Assembly: GCA_003164415.1 (NCBI GenBank)
Contig: PLTK01000035.1
Span: 1 to 15,696 of the forward strand
DNA length: 15,696 bases
Direction of reading: 5' to 3'
Source: Methanobacterium sp.
GTDB taxonomy: Archaea > Methanobacteriota > Methanobacteria > Methanobacteriales > Methanobacteriaceae
The position numbers were made by a program, and so were the translations under genes. Below, in pieces: positions 1 through 7,488 of the stretch (its first letter is position 1; the number at the start of each line of letters is the position of its first letter). The notes beneath the pieces were generated by a model that saw only the letters and a list, made by a program, of their open reading frames with translations, did no database searches and was not told where the DNA came from.

Positions 1-762
1 GAACAGGCTATGAATTGTCTGGACAACTACAATCTCTTACCATTCCTTACACAAGAAGCAGAAGGGGACAGATATTACCGTATTAACAATGCAACACTTT
101 CATTTGGATTTGTTGGATTGAATGAAATGCTAATGGCCCACTGTGGAGAAGGAATAGAAGATCCCGATGCAAGAAAATTCGGATTGAAAGTAATAAAGTA
201 CATGAATAAAAGGACTGCAGAGCTCACAGAAGAAACAGGTCTCAGATGGAGTGTTCTCCAGACACCAGCAGAATCTACAGCCTACAGATTTGGAATGTTG
301 GATAAGGAAAAATACGGGGACAAAGCCATATTACAAGGCGACGATGCGGCTTCATACTACACCAACTCTTCACATGTACCTGTAAATTCCGATGTTCTTC
401 TACCCGAGAAGATCAAGATCGAAGAAAAATTCCACCCACTAACACTTGGAGGTCATATATTCCATGCATTTATGGGTGAATCCTACTCAGACCCAGATTC
501 ACTAATGAGCCTTACAAATAAAATTGCAAATAACTCTGATATCGGATTTTGGGCATATAGTTCTGCGCTCAGCTTCTGTATCAAATGCAAAACACTAATG
601 AAAGGTCTTCAAACTAAATGTGGAACTTGTGGTGAAGAAACAGAAGTTGAATGGTACGATCGTATTACAGGATATGTACAACAGGTAGGAAGGTCCAGAT
701 CAGCATCGGGTGGCTGGAATCCTGGAAAAATGAGGGAATTAATGGACAGAAAGAGGTTTTAA
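1..762 (+). CDS. nrdD: Anaerobic (class III) ribonucleoside-triphosphate reductase, C-terminal part
   Basis: The reading frame is open from base 1 (Glu-Gln-Ala before the first Met), so the gene begins upstream and only its C-terminal 253 residues are here. NrdD reduces ribonucleoside triphosphates to deoxyribonucleotides without oxygen, using a glycyl radical installed by the radical-SAM activase NrdG. Visible landmarks, counted from the Met at base 10, are a four-cysteine zinc site (CIKC at 190-193 and CGTC at 204-207) and the glycyl-radical loop RITGY, with the radical Gly at about residue 221 (bases 670-672). A basic tail (GGWNPGKMRELMDRKRF) follows, as is typical of archaeal NrdD. The active-site cysteines are not identifiable in this fragment. 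No nrdG is seen downstream. The family assignment is firm. The subtype and its reductant cannot be judged. Confidence 0.95.
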   Translation, partial: EQAMNCLDNYNLLPFLTQEAEGDRYYRINNATLSFGFVGLNEMLMAHCGEGIEDPDARKFGLKVIKYMNKRTAELTEETGLRWSVLQTPAESTAYRFGMLDKEKYGDKAILQGDDAASYYTNSSHVPVNSDVLLPEKIKIEEKFHPLTLGGHIFHAFMGESYSDPDSLMSLTNKIANNSDIGFWAYSSALSFCIKCKTLMKGLQTKCGTCGEETEVEWYDRITGYVQQVGRSRSASGGWNPGKMRELMDRKRF

Positions 763-784
763 TACCTCTATAAATATTTTTTTT
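752..784 (+). terminator. Hairpin plus T-tract ending nrdD
   Basis: An inverted repeat AGAGGT (752-757) / ACCTCT (764-769) with a 6-nt loop straddles the nrdD stop codon at 760-762. It is followed by eight T at 777-784. Archaeal RNA polymerase ends transcription at oligo-T alone, so the T-tract is the stronger evidence and the stem may be incidental. Confidence 0.55.
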
Positions 785-812
785 GTAATATCATAATATT
801 ATTTTTTTTAAA

Positions 813-854
813 TTTTTATAAGTTTTATTCAGTAACCATGGGGGATAGGTTGAT
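813..854 (+). promoter_or_regulatory. TATA-like box and SD site of the 118-residue gene
   Basis: TTTTTATAAG at 813-822 resembles an archaeal TATA box and lies about 35 nt before the ATG at 855. AGGT at 847-850, in the context AGGTTGAT, is a plausible but imperfect SD site 4 nt before the start. A GGGG run at 841-844 is an alternative. Confidence 0.4.
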
Positions 855-1211
855 ATGAAATCTGAAGCTGATGAATTAAAATTAAGAAAGAGGATGGATA
901 ACCTCCATAAAAATATTGACATTATGAAGGGAGATAAATTTAGATTAACAAATATTAACCTTGATTACATCAAAAAAGAACTTTTAACACCAAGTTTCAT
1001 GGAAAAACACACTAAATTTTCAAGTTTTGATATGCTGATCAAATCAAGTGAATTTAAAATAGAAAATGAATTAGAATTTAAGGATACTTCAGACTCTACT
1101 GGGTGGGATGAGTATATTATCAAAAATACAGAATTCAAAAACTGGAATGAGATGCTCAGAGTGGCTGTGCTAGAAAGAGCAACCCGAAAGTTAATACCGA
1201 AAAAACTTTAA
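855..1211 (+). CDS. Hypothetical protein, 118 residues, highly charged
   Basis: I do not recognise this protein. It is soluble-looking: rich in Lys, Glu and Asp, with no cysteine, no signal peptide and no membrane segment. The first 30 residues are strongly charged and could be helical. The rest mixes short charged helices with a WDEY/WNEM-type aromatic patch near residues 84-100. It has its own TATA-like box and SD site, and a T7 tract 13 nt after the stop, so it appears to be a single-gene unit. It lies between nrdD (same strand) and the 3' end of the UGSC-partner gene (convergent). Base composition matches the neighbours, which argues against recent transfer. It is probably a real gene restricted to close relatives, but its function is unknown. 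Confidence 0.7.
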   Translation: MKSEADELKLRKRMDNLHKNIDIMKGDKFRLTNINLDYIKKELLTPSFMEKHTKFSSFDMLIKSSEFKIENELEFKDTSDSTGWDEYIIKNTEFKNWNEMLRVAVLERATRKLIPKKL

Positions 1212-1223
1212 TATATAGAACCA

Positions 1224-1230
1224 TTTTTTT
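1224..1230 (+). terminator. Oligo-T transcript end after the 118-residue gene
   Basis: Seven T in a row lie 13 nt past the stop codon, in the convergent gap before the end of the minus-strand gene at 1310. There is no clear stem upstream. This fits an archaeal U-tract terminator. The rest of the gap (1212-1309) shows only AT-rich sequence. Confidence 0.4.
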
Positions 1231-1309
1231 AATAATTAATATATAACAAATAATTTACCGAATTAAACTTCTATGAATTGAATTTAAACTTCTCAAAAAT
1301 AAAATTTAA

Positions 1310-2488
1310 TTATTTTCTAATTTTTTGTTTAAAATCCTGTACCGAATGTACGGGTGTTCCATCTTTATATGATATTGGCATTGTCACAGATTCTGAAGAA
1401 GTTCCAAAGCTATGTGCTATCATTGTATGCCTTCCTGATCCACCAGCCACAACCACAACAACATCATTGGGTGAACGTGTTATGCGTACACCATCACCTA
1501 CAATCCATTTTTTATCTAGTTTTCTACCGCCCCTATCCCCCAATTCTACAGGAACAACAGAATTTTTATGTAAATAATTTTTGATATCCATTTTATCCCA
1601 ACCCTCCCTTGCAATTGTTTTTGCATGTTCAGGGCTTATGATTACCAATATTTCTCCAGGAACATGGCTATTATTGCATCCGGGAGTAGAAAGTGTATAT
1701 GAAATTGTTTCTAACAGATCTTCAGCATGTTTGCTTCTGTGATCATTTACATTATGTGGTGCCTCAACAGCCATTACAGTTGTTGTACTTGTAAATGGTT
1801 CAAATCCTCTTTCAACATGTAGAGGTTCCCAAGGACTTTCAGATTCTGATTCTGCAAATGTATAGCTGTACTTTGCTGGTGATCCCATTGTGGCATGATC
1901 TCCTACTCCTGGAACTGCTCCGGCAATATTTATGAGACATAAACGTAGAGCACGTCCAATAGTAGCGTTAGCAATATTACCTGGACCAAGACAACCAGTA
2001 CCACTCGAAGCACCAATCTCTCGAGAAATTGGGCCATTGAGTATCATACAGATTCCTACTGGATGTGTGGTAGCGTTAACACTTGTTAAATTAAATTTTT
2101 CATTTGAAATAGCGTTAATAGTATGCTGTATTATTGGCATAAATTGTGGCAGACAACCTGCCATTACAGAGTTCACAGCAATTTTTTCTACTACTGCCTT
2201 TCCCTGTCTAGGAGGTAAAACAGTAAGTATTTCATCAGAATTTCTATCGGTATAATCTAAAAACTTCATTACCCTGGGTTTTGTTGGTGGGATAATTGGA
2301 AGACCATCTGTCATTCTACGGGTGTAAAAATCATAGCTAGTTTTTTCAGGATCTGGATCTACGAACACTTCGATATCATTAGGTTTTACCTCACAGAGTC
2401 TAGAATTGGGTTTTTTAGTTTCTATCAAATCCTCAATTAGGCAACCACAATTCTCAGCTGTTTTGGTAAATTTGGATTTATCCGTCAT
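1310..2488 (-). CDS. Conserved protein of unknown function paired with UGSC-family protein
   Basis: A soluble protein of 392 residues. I choose the ATG at 2488 because GTGA (2496-2493) sits 4 nt before it. An ATG at 2542 would add 18 residues and overlap the upstream gene by 44 nt without an SD. The stop of the upstream UGSC gene is only 10 nt away, so the two are almost certainly co-transcribed. Visible features are an early SYDFYTRRMTDGLPIIPPT segment, Gly/Ala-rich helices including SGTGCLGPGNIANA, a GAVPGVGDHATMGSPAKYSY loop, GCNNSHVPGEILVIISPEHA, and a hydrophobic strand then AGGSGR (VVVVVAGGSGR). The repeated Gly-rich loops and conserved Cys suggest a ligand- or cofactor-binding enzyme. 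From memory, homologues occur beside, or fused to, UGSC-motif proteins in other organisms. The biochemical function is not known to me. Confidence 0.75.
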   Translation of the reverse strand: MTDKSKFTKTAENCGCLIEDLIETKKPNSRLCEVKPNDIEVFVDPDPEKTSYDFYTRRMTDGLPIIPPTKPRVMKFLDYTDRNSDEILTVLPPRQGKAVVEKIAVNSVMAGCLPQFMPIIQHTINAISNEKFNLTSVNATTHPVGICMILNGPISREIGASSGTGCLGPGNIANATIGRALRLCLINIAGAVPGVGDHATMGSPAKYSYTFAESESESPWEPLHVERGFEPFTSTTTVMAVEAPHNVNDHRSKHAEDLLETISYTLSTPGCNNSHVPGEILVIISPEHAKTIAREGWDKMDIKNYLHKNSVVPVELGDRGGRKLDKKWIVGDGVRITRSPNDVVVVVAGGSGRHTMIAHSFGTSSESVTMPISYKDGTPVHSVQDFKQKIRK

Positions 2489-2498
2489 GTTTTCACTT

Positions 2499-3017
2499 TC
2501 ATGGTATTTGTAGAATGTATCGAAGTGAAGGTAGAATTTCAAGTGTTTTCTTAACGATTTCTTCCCTTGAAAGTCCGGCTATTGGATGCTCAACACTTAA
2601 AATGTTAAGTGCTTCTGCTCCATGGGATTTAGCAAGTTCATGGGCAAAGGATGAAAACCTGTCTGAACATATTGAAATGGTTGGTATTCCCATTTTTTCA
2701 AGACGTATAGCATCGAGTATAACCCAACTGGAGCAAGAACCACAGTCACCAAGCGCAAGAAAAACAATTTCAGATTCTGCTGCTTTTTTAAGCTGTTTAA
2801 TTGTTGCAGGAGCTCCAGCGGGTTTTTTAACCCAATTGAATTTTCTTTTGCCCAAATTTTCTTCAACAAATTTTAATACAACATCTGCTCCTGGTTTCGT
2901 GTTATCCAAGAGGGTAACATACTCAAAATCATGGGGGATATGATTTAAATCTATATTAACTTCATTGATTTCGGCCAATGGATCCATTAAATCCTTTTCA
3001 ATCACTTTAACGTTCAT
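2499..3017 (-). CDS. UGSC-family protein (cysteine form, CGSC motif)
   Basis: A 172-residue soluble protein with the signature GDCGSCSSW, Cys92-Gly-Ser-Cys95, after a hydrophobic strand (IVFLALG). It is followed by a second strand, MGIPTISICSDRF. This matches the family known as UGSC (seleno)proteins, in which the first Cys is selenocysteine in some organisms; here it is plain Cys (TGC). The motif resembles a thiol redox centre in a thioredoxin-like setting, but no substrate is known to me. The ATG at 3017 has AAGGA a few bases upstream. The gene follows lysS after 41 nt and precedes its 392-residue partner by 10 nt. The pair probably acts together, perhaps in one complex. Family recognition is good, function is unknown. 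Confidence 0.8.
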   Translation of the reverse strand: MNVKVIEKDLMDPLAEINEVNIDLNHIPHDFEYVTLLDNTKPGADVVLKFVEENLGKRKFNWVKKPAGAPATIKQLKKAAESEIVFLALGDCGSCSSWVILDAIRLEKMGIPTISICSDRFSSFAHELAKSHGAEALNILSVEHPIAGLSREEIVKKTLEILPSLRYILQIP

Positions 3018-3058
3018 GGATACGGTCCTTTAAATTTATCAAATATAAATCGAATATT

Positions 3059-4636
3059 TTACTCTTCCATCCTGAATCTTTTAATAACAAGATCCTTATC
3101 GAGGGAAAGTACAAAAGAAGCAGCCCTTGGTCCTTGTTTTTTACCTGTAATAACCTTATAAATGGCCATAAACGCCTTTTGAGGTTTCATATCCAGGTCA
3201 TGAATAACGATATACATTGCATCGTGTAGTTCTTGAGGAGTATAATTCTCATTTTCAAGGAGATCTGCAACTTTCAAAAGGAATTCCTTTTGCACATCAT
3301 TAATTTCAACTCTTGGAAGTTTTTTCTGAACTTGAAACTTCACAAATTCAGGTGCATAAAGGTCGAGCCAATTTTTTACATGGGATAATCTTCTATTCAG
3401 TCTATCAATGTCTTTCAATTGAAGATCATCAAAACTTTTATCTTCCATGCTTTTAGGTAGCTGTGAATCCTTTTTAAGAATGGCGTAAACTTTTTCAGGG
3501 TCATGGCCTGCGATTTGGTACGCAACTGTCATGAATCTATAAGACGGCTGAAATGGCATGGATTCTGAAATATCAATCTGTGATGCTTCATATATTTTTT
3601 TGAGTTTTTCTTCCTCTTTTTCTGAGGATGCTTCTTCAGCCCCATAGTATATACGTTCAACACGGTCATATTGTTCTATGAAATCTAAGAATGGCATTGA
3701 AGGGTTAAAATCTTGATGTTTTAGTGGTTTGCTTCTGAATATAAAGTAATTCAATGTTTCAGGTTCTGCAATTTCAAGCCACTGTCCTGGTGTGAAGAAT
3801 ACTCCATGAGATTTGGACATTGCTTCCCCTTTAAGGGTAATCCACTCGTATGGAATTGGGTATGGTGCTTCATAATCGTAAATTTCCTTTGAAATTATTT
3901 TGCTCACGTCGTAGGATCCTCCGCTTGCGGCATGATCCTTTCCAAACGGTTCACATGTGATTTGAAATATTTTCCATCTAGCAGCCCATTCAACACGCCA
4001 TGTTAATTTTCCATTTCCTGATTTTATGTCCATTTGACCTTTATGTCCACATTTACAGCTGTAATTAACAATGTCCCCTTCGAAACCATGGGCATAGGTG
4101 GTGTTAACCCGTCCGCATTCATCGCAGATAGGATTATATGGTAGCCAATTATCTTTCAAAGGATGTTCTCTGAATTTATTGAATATTTTTATAATTTCAG
4201 GAGCTTTTTCCAGTGCAATTCTTATATAATCGTCATAAATCCCTTTCTTATACATATCAGCCCCAGAAAAAACTTCTAGTTCGATACCAAACTTCTCGAG
4301 AATACTTAGGAGTGGTTTTTCAAAATGCTCAACAAAGTTTGAGCAGCAATCCTCAGGACATGGTATATTGGAATAAGGTATTCCAAGATATTTCTCGTAG
4401 GATTTTGGAAGTGGGTAAGGGACTTTTCGTAGCGGGTCATGGTCGTCTGCTATCCAGATGGTTTTGGATTTATTACCCTGCTTTTTTAAAGCCTTTGTCA
4501 CAGCATTTGCTATGAATATGTCGCATGAATTTCCAATATGTATAGAACCTGATATGGATGTCCCACTAGCAACAACATGCTCTGGCACATCTTTTTCATT
4601 TAAATCGTCTGCGATCCTTTCGATCCAGTGTTTCAA
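3059..4636 (-). CDS. lysS: Lysyl-tRNA synthetase, class I
   Basis: The enzyme charges tRNA-Lys with lysine in the cytoplasm. It is the archaeal class I form, unrelated to class II LysRS. The class I signatures are both present: HIGN at residues 33-36 (SGSIHIGNS) and the KMSKS-loop variant AMSKS at 272-276 (KGEAMSKSHG). A cysteine pair CDEC (171-174) and CKC (194-196) forms a probable zinc site. The length of 525 residues is usual for the family. I choose the TTG at 4636 because GGTGAT (4646-4641) lies 4 nt before it. The GTG at 4645 overlaps the SD itself and is unlikely to be the start. The TTG start gives MKHWIERIADDL. The UGSC pair lies just downstream in the same direction, so it could share this transcript. 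Confidence 0.95.
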   Translation of the reverse strand: MKHWIERIADDLNEKDVPEHVVASGTSISGSIHIGNSCDIFIANAVTKALKKQGNKSKTIWIADDHDPLRKVPYPLPKSYEKYLGIPYSNIPCPEDCCSNFVEHFEKPLLSILEKFGIELEVFSGADMYKKGIYDDYIRIALEKAPEIIKIFNKFREHPLKDNWLPYNPICDECGRVNTTYAHGFEGDIVNYSCKCGHKGQMDIKSGNGKLTWRVEWAARWKIFQITCEPFGKDHAASGGSYDVSKIISKEIYDYEAPYPIPYEWITLKGEAMSKSHGVFFTPGQWLEIAEPETLNYFIFRSKPLKHQDFNPSMPFLDFIEQYDRVERIYYGAEEASSEKEEEKLKKIYEASQIDISESMPFQPSYRFMTVAYQIAGHDPEKVYAILKKDSQLPKSMEDKSFDDLQLKDIDRLNRRLSHVKNWLDLYAPEFVKFQVQKKLPRVEINDVQKEFLLKVADLLENENYTPQELHDAMYIVIHDLDMKPQKAFMAIYKVITGKKQGPRAASFVLSLDKDLVIKRFRMEE

Positions 4637-4891
4637 TAATATCACCTTTGATTATAATAGATTCAAGATAGTTTTTAAGAGTATTAAGAATTAATTATAG
4701 TTATTTCCTAGTCTGTTGAAAATGAACTAAATTTAATATTAAAAATATTAGTTTCAATTCTATTTAAGATATCATTATTTCAAATTAAATTTATATTATT
4801 TATAATTAAAATAAAAAAAATATTGTCCAATATTAATTGGATTTAATAGTATATGGATGATTTTTTTTAGATATGTAAAAAAAATTATGGA
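4637..4891. other. AT-rich gap upstream of lysS and downstream of thiC
   Basis: This 255-nt gap must hold the lysS promoter and the end of the thiC transcript. On the minus strand, TTAAAAAC near 4671-4678 and several T/A runs further up are possible TATA elements, but none stands out. A T8 tract on the minus strand (4884-4877) follows thiC. I see no small gene or structured RNA. Confidence 0.4.
4877..4884 (-). terminator. Oligo-T transcript end after thiC
   Basis: Eight A on the plus strand give a T8 run in the thiC sense, starting 7 nt after the stop codon. This is a typical archaeal U-tract transcript end. No strong hairpin precedes it. Confidence 0.5.
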
Positions 4892-6190
4892 TTAGTCGAA
4901 TACATCTTGATCTGCATCGTCTAACCATTCATTAACCAGTTTTACTGCACAGTAACTTCCGCACATGGTGCATGTATCTGGGTCTTCTGGTGGTTTTGCA
5001 TCCCTTATTGCACGGGCGTCTGCAGGACAAATTGCAGCTGCATATTGACCTTCCCAATCGAGTTTTTTACGTGCGTTTGCCATTACAAGATCTAATTCTC
5101 CGTTGTGTATGCCCTTTGCCATGTCACCAACGTATGCTCCGATTCTGCTTGCTATTAAACCTTCTTTCACATCTTCCGGTCCTGGAAGTGCAAGGTGTTC
5201 TGCAGGTGTAACGTAACATATGAAGTCTGCTCCTGCTGAAGCTGATTGTGCTGCGCCTATTGATGAGACTATATGGTCGTATGCAGGGGCTATGTCTGTT
5301 ACAATTGGTCCAAGCATATAAAATGGTGCGTTTTTACACAGTTTTTTCTGTATCATTACGTTGGTTGCTATTTCTTTGAGTGGAATATGTCCTGGTCCTT
5401 CAACTATGGTCTGGACTCCTCTTTCCCTTGCTCTGTCAACAAGTTCACCAAGGATGATCAGTTCTTGCACTTGTGCTCTGTCAGTAGAATCTGCTATTGC
5501 ACCAGCTCTCATACCATTTGCAAGGCTTATAACAAAGTCATATTCCTTTGCAATGTCTAATACATATTCATAATCTTTATATAATGGATTCTCAGTCTCG
5601 TTGTGAACCATCCATGCTGACATGAATGCTCCGCCACGACTTACAAGTCCTCCTTCACGGCCCTGTCTTTTAAGCCTCTTGAGGGTTTCTTTATTTACAG
5701 AGCAGTGTATAGCCATGAAATCTATACCGTCTTTAGCCTGTTTCTCTATGGCTTTAAAAACAGCATCTTCTTCCATATATATTGCTGCACCATGTTCGCG
5801 TATGCACTCAATTGAAGCTTGGTAAAGAGGTACACTTCCTACTGGTAAGTCGGTTATACTGAGTATTTTTCTCCTTATTGCATCTAGATCTCCACCAACA
5901 CTCAGTTCCATTAAAGTGTCAGCTTTGTTTTCCATTGCTATCTTGGCTTTTAGAACTTCCATATCGATATCATTTATATCGGTGGATGTTCCAATGGTTG
6001 CGTTAACTTTGGTTCTTAGACCGGCTCCAATACCCACCGGTTTAACATCTCTTCCAACGTTATTTGGGATGGCTATTGTTCCCTGCGCAACTGATTTTCT
6101 AATAAATTCTTCGTCTACATTTTCGATTTTTGCAACCGCTTTCATCTGTTCTGTTATTATGCCCTTTTTTGCATCGTCCATTTGTGTCAT
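4892..6190 (-). CDS. thiC: Phosphomethylpyrimidine synthase ThiC
   Basis: ThiC rearranges aminoimidazole ribotide to HMP phosphate, the pyrimidine half of thiamine, in a radical-SAM reaction. The protein has 432 residues, the short archaeal form without the extra N-terminal domain of many bacterial enzymes. Family segments are plain: GTIAIPNN, the NATIGTS strand, DFMAIHCSVN, SRGGAFMSAWM, VEGPGHIPL, LGPIVTDIAPAYDHI and FICYVTPAEHL. The C-terminal cluster reads CTMCGSYC, a CX2CX3C spacing, where bacterial ThiC usually has CX2CX4C. I choose the ATG at 6190 because GGTGAT (6199-6194) lies 3 nt before it. The ATG at 6205 lies upstream of that SD. A gap of 254 nt separates it from the upstream kinase gene, so it probably has its own promoter. 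Confidence 0.94.
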   Translation of the reverse strand: MTQMDDAKKGIITEQMKAVAKIENVDEEFIRKSVAQGTIAIPNNVGRDVKPVGIGAGLRTKVNATIGTSTDINDIDMEVLKAKIAMENKADTLMELSVGGDLDAIRRKILSITDLPVGSVPLYQASIECIREHGAAIYMEEDAVFKAIEKQAKDGIDFMAIHCSVNKETLKRLKRQGREGGLVSRGGAFMSAWMVHNETENPLYKDYEYVLDIAKEYDFVISLANGMRAGAIADSTDRAQVQELIILGELVDRARERGVQTIVEGPGHIPLKEIATNVMIQKKLCKNAPFYMLGPIVTDIAPAYDHIVSSIGAAQSASAGADFICYVTPAEHLALPGPEDVKEGLIASRIGAYVGDMAKGIHNGELDLVMANARKKLDWEGQYAAAICPADARAIRDAKPPEDPDTCTMCGSYCAVKLVNEWLDDADQDVFD

Positions 6191-6444
6191 AGAATCACCA
6201 TTCATTTTTAATAATTACTGCCCCAGAATATCTCACTAGGTTCAGTTCAGAATATCAAAATCATTCTAAAGCTTTATTTAGGCTTCACATCAAAATCTAT
6301 GATTTTACTTTTATGCTCAACATAAAAAATAGGTGTTGTTAAAGTTACATGAAACAAACCAAGGATCATTATGTCGAATGATACTATTAACTTAACCACT
6401 TATACTTTACTAGATTTTCTATTTTGATCCTTTACAAAATATAT
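6191..6444 (-). promoter_or_regulatory. Long upstream region of thiC with an inverted repeat
   Basis: A 254-nt space between the kinase stop and the thiC start. It contains the SD GGTGAT (6199-6194) and an inverted repeat ATCATT / AATGAT with a 6-nt centre at 6365-6382, which could be a regulator site. TATA-like AT stretches lie around 6266-6286 and 6391-6412. I looked for the conserved TPP-riboswitch core (CTGAGA, and the second pyrophosphate-binding segment) on the minus strand and do not see it. A TPP riboswitch is therefore not supported. Confidence 0.4.
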
Positions 6445-7359
6445 TTATTTCCACATATCTTCCATTCTCTTTCTAACCATACCATCATTTGGTACGTTGG
6501 TTTGACATCCTTCAGCTTCAACAATAAACGATGCAACCGATGACGCATATTTTCCACATGTTTCTAGGTCTTCACCCTTTAGATATGCATTTAGAAACCC
6601 TGCACGATAAGAGTCTCCAGCTCCTGTTGGGTCGACTGTATCTTTGATAATAGCTTCTATCCTAATTTCATCATCGGTACAAACTGAACTTCCATCTTCT
6701 CCATGGGTTGTGACAACTATATCTGGTCCAAAATCTCTTAAATCATCTATAGTCATATTTAGACTTTCTTGAATTCTTTTTATTTCGTGATGGTTTCCAA
6801 AGAGTATATCACTAATCTTTATAACAGATTCAAGTTCGGGTTTTGAGTACATGTGTAGGTCTTGACCCGGATCAAATGATATTAATTTTCCTGCGTCATA
6901 AGCCACTTCTCCAGATCTCCTGTTGAAACCTGGATCTCCAGTTGCTAAATGTACTGCACTGGCATTTTCAATGGATTTATACGGTGGTTCTGAATTTTTA
7001 AATTGAGAAGCTGCTCCCCAGTAGAAATAACTTATCTGATCATTGTTTAAATTTGTTAATACAAATGCTGTGGGAGTTTTTTCATCATTAATAACTATCA
7101 TATCTACACAGTTTATACCCAGATTTTTCAAATTATTCTGGTATTCTGATCCTATGAAATCTTTACCCACAGCAGATACAAGTGATGATTTAAGACCTAA
7201 ATTTGATGCAACTACGGCTACATTTGCTGCAGCCCCTCCATATAATGTTTGCATTTTATTTATTGATGTAGAGGAGTTAGGTAGCGGGAATTCTTTTACT
7301 TGAATAATGTAATCGAATGCTGTGTGTCCAATTGCTAGTAAATCAGTTTTATTGCTCAA
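6445..7359 (-). CDS. PfkB/ribokinase-family sugar or nucleoside kinase
   Basis: A 304-residue kinase of the ribokinase superfamily, which phosphorylates a sugar, sugar phosphate or nucleoside with ATP in the cytoplasm. The N-terminal substrate-binding GG pair is in YGGAAANV (about residues 40-47). The C-terminal signature DPTGAGDSYRAGF (about 243-255) contains the anion hole and the catalytic Asp near residue 249. I choose the TTG at 7359 because GGTGAT (7369-7364) sits 4 nt before it; the GTG at 7368 is part of that SD. The exact substrate cannot be read from sequence. Ribose or a nucleoside is attractive because hxlB, which feeds ribose-phosphate synthesis, is two genes away. The gene is separated from thiC and from the regulator by more than 100 nt each, so it may be monocistronic. 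Confidence 0.88.
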   Translation of the reverse strand: MSNKTDLLAIGHTAFDYIIQVKEFPLPNSSTSINKMQTLYGGAAANVAVVASNLGLKSSLVSAVGKDFIGSEYQNNLKNLGINCVDMIVINDEKTPTAFVLTNLNNDQISYFYWGAASQFKNSEPPYKSIENASAVHLATGDPGFNRRSGEVAYDAGKLISFDPGQDLHMYSKPELESVIKISDILFGNHHEIKRIQESLNMTIDDLRDFGPDIVVTTHGEDGSSVCTDDEIRIEAIIKDTVDPTGAGDSYRAGFLNAYLKGEDLETCGKYASSVASFIVEAEGCQTNVPNDGMVRKRMEDMWK

Positions 7360-7415
7360 TTCAATCACCCGCCTTATTTTTATTTTTGAAATATTTAAAA
7401 TTAACCTAAAACATT

Positions 7416-7422
7416 AAAAAAA
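7416..7422 (-). terminator. Oligo-T transcript end after the regulator gene
   Basis: Seven A on the plus strand give T7 in the sense of the regulator gene, 66 nt past its stop. A weak CTTA/TAAG pair lies just before it. The remaining part of the gap (7360-7488) holds the SD GGTGAT of the kinase gene and AT-rich promoter-like sequence. Confidence 0.35.
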
Positions 7423-7488
7423 TCTCCAGACTTAGTAAATAAGATAATTTTAAGTTTCTACTATAAAAATTAATTCACATTGATAAAA

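Noticed and set aside
1260..1294. Direct repeat TTAAACTTCT near 1263-1293
   Set aside because: Two short copies in an AT-rich convergent gap, with no further units. This is too little to call a repeat element.
1278..1584. Plus-strand open frames opposite the end of the UGSC partner gene
   Set aside because: They lie antisense to a well-formed gene with clear protein-like motifs, have odd composition (runs of Thr and His/Gln) and no SD site.
2488..2501. Readthrough or selenocysteine at the TGA ending the UGSC gene
   Set aside because: The TGA is at the natural end of the protein, the motif Cys is TGC, and the downstream gene has its own GTGA-ATG start. No SECIS-like structure was seen.
2515..2943. 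Plus-strand 142-residue frame opposite the UGSC gene
   Set aside because: It is antisense to the CGSC-motif protein, which has a recognisable family signature. The frame itself shows no known domain.
6191..6444. TPP riboswitch upstream of thiC
   Set aside because: The conserved CTGAGA and second core segment are not present on the minus strand in this region.
7360..7488. Small RNA or small gene in the kinase-regulator gap
   Set aside because: The only structure is a weak CTTA/TAAG pair with a T-tract. There is no frame with an SD.
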